Assembly: GCF_015277675.1 (NCBI RefSeq)
Contig: NZ_JADHEC010000003.1
Location: forward strand, 62,001 to 126,000
Origin: Flavobacterium soyangense
GTDB lineage: Bacteria > Bacteroidota > Bacteroidia > Flavobacteriales > Flavobacteriaceae
Length of the DNA stretch: 64,000 nucleotides
Direction of reading: 5' to 3'
Part shown: positions 10,467-20,161 of the stretch, one piece after another
Layout: each line of letters begins with the position of its first letter
Position numbering within the stretch: position 1 is the stretch's first letter
Notes under the pieces: generated by a model
Database searches by the model: none
What the model saw: the letters and a program-made list of their open reading frames with translations, nothing else
Told to the model about the DNA's origin: nothing
Position numbers and translations under genes: made by a program

Positions 10467-11249
10467 TTAAATCGCTTTAAAAAACGCTAATAAAACCTCT
10501 TTTAATTCTTCCTGATTTTCAATAGCACTCATGTGTCCGTCGGAGAAAGTGACTAGTTTTACGTCGGTATTTTCTATTTGCTCCAAAGATTCTGGGTAGA
10601 TTAAAACAGGATCTTTTTTTCCGAGAATAAGCATTTTCGGGAAGGGAGTAAGATGCAATAAAACTTCGCGGTCTTTGCGGATTTTCATTCCTTCGAGTGA
10701 AGCAACAATTCCTTGTAAAGGCGTTTTTAGCGCTTCTAATTTTACGCTTTCGCTTTCGGCACTAAATTTTTCACGATTATCCGGGCTAAAAAGATTGGCA
10801 ATCGAAAGCCGAATAAAACCCATATAATCTTTCTTTACGGCTTTTATGGCGCGATCTCTATTCTTTTTTCGTTCCTCGCTGTCGGCTTTTGAAGTCGAAT
10901 TTAATAAAACCAACCCTTTTACATTGTCGGGATACAATTCGGCAAAAGCCAATGCCACGTAACCGCCCATAGAATGCCCAACAAAAATCGCTTTTCGGAT
11001 TCGTAATTCCGATAAAACAGAATGAACTGCATCGGCGTTTTCCTCCATAGAATGCACATAACCTAAGCATCCTGATTCGCCGTGGCCCAACAAATCGATG
11101 GTGATGATGCGATGTCTTTTACATAATTCCGGGATCAATTCCTGCCACATTGTTTGGTTTTCAAGAAAGCCGTGAAGCAACACAATAGCGCCGCCTTTCC
11201 CAGAATCAGAATAGGAGATTTTCGTGTTTTTGTAGAGGATTTGATTCAT
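10467..11249 (-). CDS. Alpha/beta-fold hydrolase
   Basis: 260-residue cytoplasmic hydrolase of the alpha/beta superfamily. Seen: oxyanion-hole motif VLLHGFLENQTMW (~residue 22), IDLLGHGESG (~50), nucleophile elbow VGHSMGGYVALAFAE (Ser ~92), an acid region near KDPVLI and the catalytic His in DGHMSAIEN (~238). The substrate cannot be inferred; the family includes esterases, lactonases and haloperoxidase-like enzymes. It converges on the AddB-like gene and is preceded by a long palindrome at 11285-11337. The 90 bp between it and the AddB-like stop holds a degenerate repeat around GCAAAGTTCGCTAAG/TTTCGCAAAG. Confidence 0.85.
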   Translation of the reverse strand: MNQILYKNTKISYSDSGKGGAIVLLHGFLENQTMWQELIPELCKRHRIITIDLLGHGESGCLGYVHSMEENADAVHSVLSELRIRKAIFVGHSMGGYVALAFAELYPDNVKGLVLLNSTSKADSEERKKNRDRAIKAVKKDYMGFIRLSIANLFSPDNREKFSAESESVKLEALKTPLQGIVASLEGMKIRKDREVLLHLTPFPKMLILGKKDPVLIYPESLEQIENTDVKLVTFSDGHMSAIENQEELKEVLLAFFKAI

Positions 11250-11284
11250 AGTTGTAAACTTGAAGCAAAAATAAGGCTAAAATT

Positions 11285-11337
11285 TTTAAACCATATAAGT
11301 CATATAAGAAAAACTTATATGACTTATATGGTTTAAA
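11285..11337. repeat. Perfect 24-bp palindrome (hairpin)
   Basis: The arm at 11285-11308 is exactly complementary to 11314-11337 around a 5-nt A loop. It lies between two minus-strand genes and could terminate the upstream one, but the trailing T-run is weak. I read it as a dispersed palindromic repeat with possible terminator function. Confidence 0.8.
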
Positions 11338-11362
11338 CTTAATACTCAAAACAGCAATTTGA

Positions 11363-11908
11363 TTATTTATATGTTTTAGAGTTTGTCCTAATATAATTTA
11401 CAAGTTCATTCAACATAGCATTGTTCATTTCTTCGGGCATATATGTTGTGCCAGCAGAAATCCCTATAACATTAGTCTTTAGTTTTCCTTCAACTTCAAA
11501 CACTTTTCCTTTCGAAGGGTCGACTATAATTATTTGTCGAGTGTCTTTATCTGTGTTTGAAAGTGTTTGAGCTACAAAAATAAATTTTTTATAATCCTTA
11601 AAAATGAATTCTGCACCTTCTTTAGTATTTATGTTATATTTTGAAACGTCAAATCCTCCTTTTTTAATTTCTTTTTGAAACTCTTCAAAAGTCATAATTT
11701 GTGAAAAATAATTTATTTTTTCAAGTTCTTTTCTAAAATGGCCTCCAGGAATAATAACTAATTCTTTGAAGTTGTCTAAGTTAATTGTGTCATTTATGGT
11801 TACGTTCGCTTTGATTTTGGTTTTAAAAAGTTTGTTGATTACTTCTGAGTTTTGACCAAAGCTATTCAAGCCAATAAACAGCATTAAAAGGGAAAAAAGT
11901 CTTTTCAT
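11363..11908 (-). CDS. Hypothetical exported protein
   Basis: 181 residues with a clear signal peptide (MKRLFSLLMLFIGLNSFGQ) and cleavage expected after FGQ. The mature part is lysine-rich alpha/beta sequence without a motif I recognise. It contains a central VVIIPGG-like strand (ELVIIPGGHFRKELEKINYF), a predicted strand IIIVDPSKGKVFEV, and a C-terminal helix with NELVNYIRTNSKTYK. No lipobox, so it is probably periplasmic. It sits alone between the hydrolase and pepP, each separated by noncoding gaps. No function is proposed. Confidence 0.7.
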   Translation of the reverse strand: MKRLFSLLMLFIGLNSFGQNSEVINKLFKTKIKANVTINDTINLDNFKELVIIPGGHFRKELEKINYFSQIMTFEEFQKEIKKGGFDVSKYNINTKEGAEFIFKDYKKFIFVAQTLSNTDKDTRQIIIVDPSKGKVFEVEGKLKTNVIGISAGTTYMPEEMNNAMLNELVNYIRTNSKTYK

Positions 11909-11992
11909 TTTATTTTTTTTGTAAATTTTTAAAAAACGGATTACATTGCTGCAAACCGTCTATTTTCTTTTCTCTATATTCTATCCTCTAAA

Positions 11993-13285
11993 TCAAGAAT
12001 TCATAAGTGTTTCAATTTCTTCAATTTCAATTGGAATATTGCGCATTAAGTTAAAAGGTTCTCCAGTTTTTTGAATTACCACATTATCTTCCAATCGGAT
12101 TCCAAAACCTTCGGCGGGAATGTAGATTCCTGGCTCGACGGTAAAAACCATATTGGCTTTCATTGGCTCGGTCAAGATGCCGTAATCATGCGTGTCTAAT
12201 CCCATATGGTGAGAAGTGCCGTGCATAAAATATTTTTTGTAAGCTGGCCAATCCGGGTTTTCGTTTTGCACATCGGCTTTGTCGATAAGTCCTAGACCAA
12301 GTAATTCCGAAGTCATTATTTTGCCCACTTCAAATTGATATTGTTTCCAAAGGGTTCCTGGCGTAAGCATTTTTGTTGCTTCATTTTTCACTCGAAGAAC
12401 GGCATTGTAAACCGCTTTTTGTCGGTCGGAATAACGTCCGGAAACCGGAATAGTTCGCGTCATATCGCTGGAATAATTGGCATATTCAGCGGCAACGTCA
12501 AGCAAGATTAAATCACCGGCTTTACATTGTTGGTTGTTTTCGATGTAATGCAATACATTGGCATTGTTACCCGAAGCTATAATAGGAGTATAAGCAAAGC
12601 CTTTAGAACGATTTCGAACAAATTCGTGAATCAATTCGGCTTCGATTTCGTATTCGGTTACATTTGGTTTTACGAAAGAAAGAATTCTTTTAAAGCCTTT
12701 TTCGGTGATGTTGCAGGCATTTTGGATTAAATCCAATTCTTCCGTTTCTTTCACGGAACGAATGCGTTGCAAAATAGGATTGCTTTTAGCTACTTGATGG
12801 GCTGGATATTTGGCTTTCCACCATTTTACAAAACGGGCTTCGCGGGTTTCGGTTTCCACGGTGGCGCGATAATGCTCATTCGTATTGATATAAGCCGTTT
12901 CGCAATGGGTCATCATTTCGAACAAAACCTTTTCGAAATCCTGTAACCAATGCACGGTTTTTATTCCAGAAACTTCAAAAGCTCTGTCTTTGGTTAGTTT
13001 TTCGCCTTCCCAAATCGCAATGTGTTCGCTGGTTTCTTTCAAGAATAGCATTTCACGTTGGTTTTCATAGGGTGCATCGGGAAAAAGCAATAGAATACTT
13101 TCTTCTTGATCAACGCCGGATAAATAGAAAATATCGCGATGTTGTGCGAATGGTAAAGTGCTATCGGCAGAAACCGGATAAATATCATTCGAATTGAAAA
13201 CCGCCACACTATTTGGCTTCATTTGAGCCGTGAATTTGGAGCGATTTTTTATAAAAAGTTGTCGGTCTATTTGATGGTATTTCAT
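11993..13285 (-). CDS. pepP: Xaa-Pro aminopeptidase P (M24B)
   Basis: 430 residues, the normal size for bacterial aminopeptidase P. An N-terminal creatinase-like domain (residues ~1-170) precedes the pita-bread metallopeptidase domain. Dinuclear-metal ligands are visible: LLDVAAEYANYSSDMTRTIP (two Asp, ~260-270), HGTSHHMGLDTHDYG (His, ~355), FTVEPGIYIP (Glu, ~383) and GIRLEDNVVI (Glu, ~398). It removes the N-terminal residue from peptides with proline in position 2, in the cytoplasm. The gene stands alone on the minus strand, divergent from the sdh operon across about 330 bp. Confidence 0.93.
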   Translation of the reverse strand: MKYHQIDRQLFIKNRSKFTAQMKPNSVAVFNSNDIYPVSADSTLPFAQHRDIFYLSGVDQEESILLLFPDAPYENQREMLFLKETSEHIAIWEGEKLTKDRAFEVSGIKTVHWLQDFEKVLFEMMTHCETAYINTNEHYRATVETETREARFVKWWKAKYPAHQVAKSNPILQRIRSVKETEELDLIQNACNITEKGFKRILSFVKPNVTEYEIEAELIHEFVRNRSKGFAYTPIIASGNNANVLHYIENNQQCKAGDLILLDVAAEYANYSSDMTRTIPVSGRYSDRQKAVYNAVLRVKNEATKMLTPGTLWKQYQFEVGKIMTSELLGLGLIDKADVQNENPDWPAYKKYFMHGTSHHMGLDTHDYGILTEPMKANMVFTVEPGIYIPAEGFGIRLEDNVVIQKTGEPFNLMRNIPIEIEEIETLMNS

Positions 13286-13550
13286 AACATTTAATTTTTA
13301 AACTTTGAGTACTCAAAAGTAAAAACTTTGGCAACAAAAAAGGAAGAATAGCAGCTTTAATTTTTATGCAGTTGATAAAATGTTTCAAATAAAATGACAA
13401 TCCGATTTTTTCAATAAGCCTAGGCACAATACTAGCTCAAAAAAATACGTATTGAACAGTAACAATAAGGTAAAATGAAGTGGGTATAAAAGGTTCGTAT
13501 TGTTTATCAAATAATTAACAGTCTATTAAGCATAATTAAACAAGAAAAGG
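13286..13550. other. Divergent intergenic region pepP/sdhC
   Basis: This AT-rich gap of about 330 bp (to 13614) holds the divergent promoters of pepP (minus) and the sdh operon (plus). Apart from the sdh promoter at 13551-13581 I see no gene, repeat or strong hairpin. Confidence 0.5.
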
Positions 13551-13581
13551 TTGTGATTAAACTCAATTTGCTTTATTTTTG
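13551..13581 (+). promoter_or_regulatory. Bacteroidota-type promoter of the sdh operon
   Basis: TTG at 13551-13553 and TATTTTTG at 13574-13581, spaced 20 bp, fit the Bacteroidota consensus. The predicted start is near 13588, 27 nt before the sdhC ATG at 13615. Confidence 0.75.
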
Positions 13582-13614
13582 TGGCACTTTAAAAAATAAT
13601 TTATTTTAATACTT

Positions 13615-14283
13615 ATGGCAAAATCTGCAATATTGAAGTCGTCAATTGCTAAAAAAGTGGCAATGGCGCTTTCAGGACTTTTTTTGATTTCGTTTCTATC
13701 GCTTCACTTTTTTATTAATATGGTTTCAGTGTTTAGTGCCGATTCATTTAATGCGATGTCACATTTTATGGGTTACAATCCGTTAATTCAATTTGTTATG
13801 CAACCCGTTTTAATTGCCGGTGTTGTTTTTCATTTCGTTATGGGAATGGTTTTAGAACTTAAAAACCGAAAAGCTAGACCAATAGCTTACGTGAATTACA
13901 ACGGAGCAGCAAATGCTTCTTGGGCTTCTAGAAATATGATTATTTCTGGATTAGTGGTTTTGGCATTTATCGGACTACATTTTTATGATTTTTGGGTTCA
14001 AGAAATTGTTTACAAATATGTAGATGTTAATTCAATCGAACCAACTAGATATTTTGAAGAGTTGAATCATAAATTCGAAAGTCCAATTCGTACTGGTTTG
14101 TATTGTGTGGCTTTCTTATTGTTGTCATTACACTTGTGGCACGGCTTCGGTTCATCATTTCAATCGGTAGGATTTAGCAATAAATACTCTAGATTTTTAC
14201 AAAAAGTAGGATATGCTTTTGCAATAGTAGTTCCTTTTGGGTTCATTTTTATTGCATTATTTCATCATTTTAATCAAATTTAA
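13615..14283 (+). CDS. sdhC: Succinate dehydrogenase cytochrome b subunit
   Basis: 222-residue integral membrane subunit of respiratory complex II with five predicted transmembrane helices (around residues 16-36, 60-80, 105-125, 160-180, 200-220). Histidines suited to bind haem b or quinone lie in SLHFFINM (~residue 31), GVVFHFVMG (~74), FIGLHFYDF (~121) and LSLHLWHGFGSSFQS (~174). This single-subunit, five-helix anchor is the type found in Bacteroidota and Bacillus (diheme class). It is the first gene of sdhC-sdhA-sdhB, 12 bp upstream of sdhA, and has a consensus promoter. Confidence 0.93.
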   Translation: MAKSAILKSSIAKKVAMALSGLFLISFLSLHFFINMVSVFSADSFNAMSHFMGYNPLIQFVMQPVLIAGVVFHFVMGMVLELKNRKARPIAYVNYNGAANASWASRNMIISGLVVLAFIGLHFYDFWVQEIVYKYVDVNSIEPTRYFEELNHKFESPIRTGLYCVAFLLLSLHLWHGFGSSFQSVGFSNKYSRFLQKVGYAFAIVVPFGFIFIALFHHFNQI

Positions 14284-14295
14284 TATTCAATTATA

Positions 14296-16296
14296 ATGGC
14301 ATTAGATTCAAAAGTTCCTAGCGGTCCAATTTCGGACAAATGGACAAATTATAAAGATCATATTAATTTAGTAAATCCTGCTAACAAACGTAATATCGAT
14401 ATTATCGTTGTTGGCACTGGACTTGCTGGAGGTTCTGCTGCTGCAACATTGGCAGAATTAGGATATAACGTAAAAACTTTTTGCTTTCAAGATTCACCAC
14501 GTCGCGCACACTCAATTGCGGCACAAGGAGGAATTAACGCTGCAAAAAATTATCAAGGCGACGGGGATTCCACTTTCCGTTTGTTTTATGATACTATAAA
14601 AGGAGGCGATTATCGTTCTCGTGAGGCTAACGTACACCGTTTGGCCGAAGTTTCTACTAATATAATTGACCAATGCGTGATGCAAGGTGTTCCATTGGCA
14701 CGTGAATATGGTGGATTATTGGACAATCGTTCTTTTGGTGGAACATTGGTAGCCAGAACATTTTATGCCAAAGGTCAAACCGGACAACAATTATTATTAG
14801 GTGCTTATTCTGCCATGAACCGTCAAATAGGTCGTGGGAAAATAAAATCAAATACCCGTCACGAAATGCTGGATTTAGTATTGGTAGACGGAAAAGCTCG
14901 TGGCATTATCGCCCGTAACTTGGTTACTGGAGAAATCGAAAGACATTCAGCTCATGCTGTAGTTATTGCATCAGGTGGTTACGGAAATGTTTTCTTCCTT
15001 TCGACTTACGCAATGGGAAGTAATGCAACCGCAGCTTGGAAAATACATAAAAAAGGAGCGTTTTTTGCCAATCCTTGTTACACACAAATTCACCCAACCT
15101 GTATTCCTGTTTCTGGAGATCACCAATCGAAATTGACTTTGATGTCTGAATCATTGCGTAATGACGGTCGTATTTGGGTTCCTGCAAAACTCGAAGATGC
15201 CAAAGCGATTCGTGAAGGAAAGAAAAAACCAGCCGATTTAAAAGAAGAAGAAAGAGATTATTACTTGGAAAGAAGATACCCGTCTTTTGGAAATTTGGTG
15301 CCCCGTGATGTAGCTTCCCGTGCCGCAAAAGAAAGATGTGACGCCGGTTTTGGAGTAAACAAAACGGGTGAAGCTGTTTACTTGGATTTTGCTTCAGCGA
15401 TACAACGTTACGGAAAAGAGCAAGCGTACATAAAAGGTTTAGATGCCAATGATGCCAAATTAATTATCGATTTAGGAGCAGCCGTTGTTGCTAATAAATA
15501 CGGGAATTTGTTTCAAATGTATGAGAAAATCGTTGATGAAGATCCCTACAAAACCCCGATGATGATTTACCCCGCGGTACATTATACAATGGGTGGAACT
15601 TGGGTGGATTATAACTTACAAACCACGATTCCGGGTTGTTTCTCTATTGGAGAATCCAATTTCTCGGATCACGGTGCCAATAGATTAGGTGCTTCGGCAT
15701 TGATGCAAGGTTTAGCCGATGGTTATTTTGTATTGCCATACACCATTGGAGATTATTTAGCTCCAGACATTAAAACAGGAACAATCTCTACCGATTTACC
15801 TGAATTTGTTGAAGCGGAGAAAAAAGTGAAAGACCAAATTGATAAATTCATCAATAATAACGGAACCCATTCTGTTGATTATTTCCACAAGAAATTAGGA
15901 AAAATCATGTGGAATAAAGTTGGTATGGCCCGTAATGCAAAAGGCTTAGCCGAAGCTATCGAAGAAATTGCCGCCTTGCGTGAAGAGTTTTATAAAGATG
16001 TGAAAGTACCTGGAACTGCGAATAGTTTTAATCAAGAATTAGAAAAAGCAGGTCGTGTTGCTGATTTCCTTGAATTAGGAGAATTGTTTGCCAAAGATGC
16101 TTTGCACCGTAATGAATCATGTGGAGGTCACTTCCGTGAAGAATACCAATCCGAAGAAGGAGAAGCACAACGTGACGATGAAAACTTTGCTTATGTTGCC
16201 GCATGGGAATATAAAGGAAAACCTAGTGATGCTGTTTTACACAAAGAACCATTGGTATTTGAAAACATTAAATTAGTAACTCGTAGTTATAAATAG
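14296..16296 (+). CDS. sdhA: Succinate dehydrogenase flavoprotein subunit
   Basis: 666 residues, the long form typical of the diheme complex II class. The N-terminal FAD-binding Rossmann motif is [17 protein letters not shown] (~residue 36), followed by [20 protein letters not shown] (~72), which carries the FAD-linking histidine. The substrate site includes IHPTCIP (~268), the [15 protein letters not shown] block (~433) and [16 protein letters not shown] (~457). [14 protein letters not shown] (~613) is in the C-terminal domain. It oxidises succinate to fumarate in the TCA cycle and passes electrons to SdhB. It is followed by a degraded four-helix-bundle gene before sdhB. Confidence 0.96.
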   Translation: MALDSKVPSGPISDKWTNYKDHINLVNPANKRNIDIIVVGTGLAGGSAAATLAELGYNVKTFCFQDSPRRAHSIAAQGGINAAKNYQGDGDSTFRLFYDTIKGGDYRSREANVHRLAEVSTNIIDQCVMQGVPLAREYGGLLDNRSFGGTLVARTFYAKGQTGQQLLLGAYSAMNRQIGRGKIKSNTRHEMLDLVLVDGKARGIIARNLVTGEIERHSAHAVVIASGGYGNVFFLSTYAMGSNATAAWKIHKKGAFFANPCYTQIHPTCIPVSGDHQSKLTLMSESLRNDGRIWVPAKLEDAKAIREGKKKPADLKEEERDYYLERRYPSFGNLVPRDVASRAAKERCDAGFGVNKTGEAVYLDFASAIQRYGKEQAYIKGLDANDAKLIIDLGAAVVANKYGNLFQMYEKIVDEDPYKTPMMIYPAVHYTMGGTWVDYNLQTTIPGCFSIGESNFSDHGANRLGASALMQGLADGYFVLPYTIGDYLAPDIKTGTISTDLPEFVEAEKKVKDQIDKFINNNGTHSVDYFHKKLGKIMWNKVGMARNAKGLAEAIEEIAALREEFYKDVKVPGTANSFNQELEKAGRVADFLELGELFAKDALHRNESCGGHFREEYQSEEGEAQRDDENFAYVAAWEYKGKPSDAVLHKEPLVFENIKLVTRSYK

Positions 16297-16347
16297 TCTT
16301 TAGGCAAGAGCCATCAGTCAAAAGTTAATTAGTCAAAAAATAGAAAT

Positions 16348-16709
16348 ATGAGTGATTTTAAATCCTATAAAGATTTATTGATTTGGCAAAAAGGCATTTT
16401 ACTTGTAAAAACAATTTATATTAATTTAGAAAGTTTCCCAAAAGATGAAATCTTTGGTTTACAAAGTCAAATAAAAAGAGCTGCGGTTTCAATTCCTTCA
16501 AATATAGCCGAAGGCTGGGGAAGAAGTTCAACGATAAGTTATATTCATTTTTTGAAAATCGCAAGAGGTTCGTTATTTGAATTAGAAACGCAAATCATTA
16601 TTGCAAAGAGTTGAAATTTATAAGTGAATTGAAATTTGACGAAATAACACAAATAATAACAGAAGAAAGTAAAATGTTAAACGCCTTTATAAAGTCATTG
16701 AGCAAATAA
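16348..16709 (+). pseudogene. Four-helix-bundle (S23/IVS-like) protein, frameshifted
   Basis: The first 88 codons (16348-16614) encode MSDFKSYKDLLIWQKGILLV ... IPSNIAEGWGRSS ... RGSLFELETQIIIAKS and then hit TGA. Shifting one base near 16606-16611 restores a coding tail ELKFISELKFDEITQIITEE ending at TAA 16707-16709, as expected for a full-length family member of about 120 residues. Removal of one G from an AAAGGAG-like site would explain this. These proteins are small, common in Bacteroidota and often sit in odd places, originally described as ORFs in 23S rRNA intervening sequences. Here it is nested in the sdh operon between sdhA and sdhB, which is unusual. A sequencing error is an alternative. 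Confidence 0.75.
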
Positions 16710-16752
16710 TACAACTTTTGCCTTTTGCCTTATGGCCAATAAACTAAATATT

Positions 16753-17499
16753 ATGAAACTTACATTACAAATATGGCGTCAAAAAGATGCCAAAGCAGCC
16801 GGAAAAATAGTTGAATATCCACTAGACGGAATCGAAGGCGATATGTCTTTCCTTGAGATGCTCGATGTTCTTAACGAACAACTGATCAATAAAGGAGACG
16901 AGCCAGTATCTTTTGACCACGATTGTCGCGAAGGGATTTGCGGAACTTGTTCTTTGTTCATCAACGGAGAGGCGCATGGACCGGACAGGGGAATACCAAC
17001 CTGCCAATTGCACATGAGAATGTTCAAGGATGGCGATACCATTTTTATCGAACCCTTTAGAGCAGCCGCTTTTCCGGTAATCAAAGATTTGGTTGTTGAC
17101 AGAAGCGCTTTTGACAGGATACAACACGCTGGTGGGTTTGTGTCAGTAAATACTTCCGGAAATCCGGTTGATGCCAATACTATTCCAATTCCAAAACACG
17201 ATGCAGACAGAGCCTTTGATGCTGCAACTTGTATTGGTTGTGGTGCTTGTGTTGCGACTTGTAAAAACTCATCGGCAATGTTATTTGTTGCTGCAAAAGT
17301 TTCTCAATATGCATTATTGCCACAAGGAAGAGTGGAAGCGGCTGATCGAGTTTTAAATATGGTAAAACAAATGGATGCTGAAGGTTTCGGAAACTGTACC
17401 AATACAGGAGCTTGCGAAGTGGAATGCCCTAAAGGAATTTCTTTGGAAAACATTGCTCGTATGAACAGAGAATATTTATCTGCAAGTATGAAAGGATAA
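16753..17499 (+). CDS. sdhB: Succinate dehydrogenase iron-sulfur subunit
   Basis: 248 residues from the ATG at 16753 ([12 protein letters not shown]), preferred over the in-frame ATG at 16732 because the family begins with this strand. The [2Fe-2S] ligands are in [13 protein letters not shown] (~residues 57-69) plus the Cys in IPTCQLHM (~84). The [4Fe-4S]/[3Fe-4S] domain has [15 protein letters not shown] (~157-171) and [16 protein letters not shown] (~212-227). It carries electrons from SdhA to the quinone site in SdhC. The gene is followed by a terminator at about 17519-17551, closing the operon. Confidence 0.95.
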   Translation: MKLTLQIWRQKDAKAAGKIVEYPLDGIEGDMSFLEMLDVLNEQLINKGDEPVSFDHDCREGICGTCSLFINGEAHGPDRGIPTCQLHMRMFKDGDTIFIEPFRAAAFPVIKDLVVDRSAFDRIQHAGGFVSVNTSGNPVDANTIPIPKHDADRAFDAATCIGCGACVATCKNSSAMLFVAAKVSQYALLPQGRVEAADRVLNMVKQMDAEGFGNCTNTGACEVECPKGISLENIARMNREYLSASMKG

Positions 17500-17518
17500 A
17501 AATATTCACAGAATATAC

Positions 17519-17551
17519 AAAAACGCATTCATGATTTGGATGCGTTTTTTT
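17519..17551 (+). terminator. Intrinsic terminator of the sdh operon
   Basis: AAACGCAT (17521-17528) pairs with ATGCGTTT (17540-17547), followed by T residues to 17551. Confidence 0.75.
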
Positions 17552-17619
17552 GTTACAACCAAATTTAAAATCGTGCTTATCTGTGTCATCTGTGTGTCAT
17601 TTTTTAGTAATTTTATGAA

Positions 17620-18390
17620 ATGAAAGTGGCACTGATCCAATCGTCGTTATCCTGGGAAAACCCAACTGCCAATCGAAACTATTTCGAAGAAAAAATCTAT
17701 GCCATTACCGAAAAAGTAGATTTGATCGTGCTTCCAGAAATGTTCACGACGGGTTTTACGATGAATCCTTCTGCGGTTGCCGAAACGATGCAAGGCGAAA
17801 CAATATTGTGGCTTCAATCTTTGGCGAAAGCCAAGAATAATGCCATCACAGGAAGCATAGTTATCACTGAAAACGGCAATTTTTATAACCGTTTAGTATT
17901 CGTTTTTCCGTCAGGCGAAATACAATTTTATGACAAACGCCATTTATTTACTTTGGCAGGAGAAGATAAAGTATATAATTCTGGAAAACAAAAATTGATT
18001 GTGGATTATCTAGGTTGGAAAATTTGTCCGCTCGTATGTTACGATTTGCGTTTTCCGGTTTTTACCCGAAATGTCGAAGATTATGATGTTTTGATTTATG
18101 TTGCCAATTGGCCAAAAGTACGCACAAATGTCTGGGATATTTTAATAAAAGCACGCTCGGTCGAAAATATGTGTTATACTATTGGCGTGAATAGAATAGG
18201 ATTTGATAACAATAATTTTGAACACGTTGGACATTCGCAAGTGGTTGATTGTCTCGGAAATTATGTTCTGGAACCACAAGAAACAGAAGGCGTATTCATA
18301 GTTGAATTAAACAAGGAAAAACTTTTTGAAACCAGAAAAAAACTAGGATTTCTTAACGATAGAGATATATTTGAATTAAAAACCAATTGA
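17620..18390 (+). CDS. Carbon-nitrogen hydrolase, omega-amidase (YafV/NIT2)-like
   Basis: 256-residue nitrilase-superfamily enzyme. The catalytic triad is visible: Glu in LIVLPEMFTTGFTMN (~residue 42), Lys in FYDKRHLFTLAGE (~107) and Cys in ICPLVCYDLRFPVF (~140). The FTTGFTMN and RHLFTLAGE signatures match the omega-amidase branch, which hydrolyses alpha-ketoglutaramate or alpha-ketosuccinamate; in many bacteria it is linked to methionine salvage. Substrate assignment is inferred from family resemblance only. Its last codons overlap, tail to tail, the minus-strand lipoprotein gene by 15 bp. Confidence 0.85.
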   Translation: MKVALIQSSLSWENPTANRNYFEEKIYAITEKVDLIVLPEMFTTGFTMNPSAVAETMQGETILWLQSLAKAKNNAITGSIVITENGNFYNRLVFVFPSGEIQFYDKRHLFTLAGEDKVYNSGKQKLIVDYLGWKICPLVCYDLRFPVFTRNVEDYDVLIYVANWPKVRTNVWDILIKARSVENMCYTIGVNRIGFDNNNFEHVGHSQVVDCLGNYVLEPQETEGVFIVELNKEKLFETRKKLGFLNDRDIFELKTN

Positions 18391-20037
18391 TTTATCTTTC
18401 TTTTTTTTGTCTACTTTCTTTTTGGGTTCTGGTGTGTAAGGAATACTCACGTCAAAAACTTGTTCCACATCCCAATTTGCCCGAACGTCAATTCCTTTCG
18501 AAAAATAGATCACTTCCTCGGCTTGGTGTTTTTCTAGATAATTTCCAGAATCCCATATCTTATTTTTGTTGTCGTCATAAATCAAACGAAGCCAAAACAA
18601 TGTTGGGTCAACCAAATTAAATTCAATTTTAGCATTATTTTCTGAATATTCAGAAGCCAAAACATCTCCTTTTTCATTCGTCAGTTCAACAATTAAAGGA
18701 AAGCGTTTTGCGTTTTTTAAAGTCACTATAAGGTTTCCATAATCAGCAAAACTCTTTGTATTCAGGGTATAAATAATTTTTTCATTCGATTTTCCCAAAT
18801 AATCGGTAAAGGCACCTGGCATAATCTCGAAAGTATATTTTTCAGAAGGCTCCTTTTTAAAATCAAAATACAGTCGTTGATTAAAATCATCATATTCAGT
18901 TTTAAAATCTACCAAAACGGAATCTTTATTGATGAGTTTTATTTTTGAATTGTCAAATTTAGTCAATGGCGTAGCACTTTCTAAAGTAAACCGTTCCCTA
19001 AAATTCAAGAAACTAGTTTGTACTGCACTAATATTTAAGGTGTCTTTTTTCTGAGTTTTAATTTTAAAGGCAAATTTTTCTTTGTATTTATCCTTGCCCA
19101 CAGCTAATGAAAGTGAATCTACTTTCAAGGGTTTAAACCAAACTTGAAGTGAATCTTTTTTTGGAAACTTAGTAATAATTGTTGGTAGTATTTCGGCTCC
19201 GTTTTTTAAAGTAATTTTCACGTCATTTGTTTTCCCTTCAAAAGGCAAAATCAATTTGTTTCCTGAAGTCTGTATAGGCTTGTAAGCTTTAAAAGGAAGC
19301 ACTTCCTTGAATAATTTCAATTCATAAGTTGTATCATTTGGAATTGTAATAAACTCCTTTTTAAACCCGATTTTGTCTTTTTTGGGATTGAATTTATTGT
19401 TAGAATTGTAATCTTTCATTGCCACCAAAAGATATTTCCCGGCTTTTAGATTTTCTAATTTAAAAGTTTTCAAACTGTCTAAAGTATTAGTGATATATCT
19501 TGGAGTTTGATTGTAAACCACAGAATCCTTAAATTTATCATTCACATCATAAAGCATTACAGAAACAAATGATTCCACTTCTTTATTGTACGCATCTTTC
19601 ACGCTTCCGCTAAGGGTTAAAGAATCTATATTTTCACCAGTCGAAAACACATATTTAAACTGATTATACGGATTTCCTTCGTTATTATCCTCAATACTTT
19701 GTCCAAAATTGAAACTATAAGTTGTATTGGGTTTTAAGGTATCGTTTATTTTTATAGTAAGGTATTTGCTTGTGGTAGTAGGTAAAATTAAAGGTTCGTT
19801 CTTCATTGGCGGCGAAATAATCAATTGCTTTTTCAAGTCCTTCAGCTTGATGTATTCATCAAAAGTTAATTTAATTTCGTTTCCTTTAAAATTAGTACTG
19901 AAATTTTTCGGAAAACTCATCTTCAAAACCGGAGCAATAGTGTCCTTTAAACCGCCAGTAATACTTCCTCTTTTGGCACAGCCAACCATTGTCAATACAA
20001 GTAAAAGTAGAATATATTTAAAGTTGTTTTTTAACAT
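18376..20037 (-). CDS. Ig-like domain lipoprotein
   Basis: 553 residues beginning with a lipoprotein signal (LLLLVLTMVGCAKRGSITGG; Cys at ~20). The next segment, GLKDTIAPVLKMSFPKN, followed by GNEIKLTFDEYIKLKDL and TLKPNTTYSFNFGQSIEDN, is the bacterial Ig-like (Big_5 type) fold seen in a widespread Bacteroidota lipoprotein family. The remainder is beta-rich with further strand repeats, and the C-terminus is strongly basic (a KKKVDKKKKDK run). It is presumably attached to the outer membrane; function unknown. It is followed on its own strand only by the overlapping amidase end, so termination there is unclear. Confidence 0.8.
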   Translation of the reverse strand: MLKNNFKYILLLLVLTMVGCAKRGSITGGLKDTIAPVLKMSFPKNFSTNFKGNEIKLTFDEYIKLKDLKKQLIISPPMKNEPLILPTTTSKYLTIKINDTLKPNTTYSFNFGQSIEDNNEGNPYNQFKYVFSTGENIDSLTLSGSVKDAYNKEVESFVSVMLYDVNDKFKDSVVYNQTPRYITNTLDSLKTFKLENLKAGKYLLVAMKDYNSNNKFNPKKDKIGFKKEFITIPNDTTYELKLFKEVLPFKAYKPIQTSGNKLILPFEGKTNDVKITLKNGAEILPTIITKFPKKDSLQVWFKPLKVDSLSLAVGKDKYKEKFAFKIKTQKKDTLNISAVQTSFLNFRERFTLESATPLTKFDNSKIKLINKDSVLVDFKTEYDDFNQRLYFDFKKEPSEKYTFEIMPGAFTDYLGKSNEKIIYTLNTKSFADYGNLIVTLKNAKRFPLIVELTNEKGDVLASEYSENNAKIEFNLVDPTLFWLRLIYDDNKNKIWDSGNYLEKHQAEEVIYFSKGIDVRANWDVEQVFDVSIPYTPEPKKKVDKKKKDKSIGF

Positions 20038-20112
20038 AATGAGTCATAATTAAGAAGCTACAAAATAACAATTATATTCGCTGTAAACGAAATGTTTTTT
20101 ATAACAATTTTT

Positions 20113-20145
20113 AGACCTGACAGGTTTTAAAAACCTGTCAGGTCT
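20113..20145. repeat. Palindromic hairpin, ACAGGTTT family
   Basis: Perfect 15-bp stem AGACCTGACAGGTTT (20113-20127) / AAACCTGTCAGGTCT (20131-20145), 3-nt loop. It lies between the lipoprotein and comF, both on the minus strand. The same core with compensatory outer pairs occurs at 31481-31513. Confidence 0.8.
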
Positions 20146-20161
20146 GGTTTTCTGCAACTAA

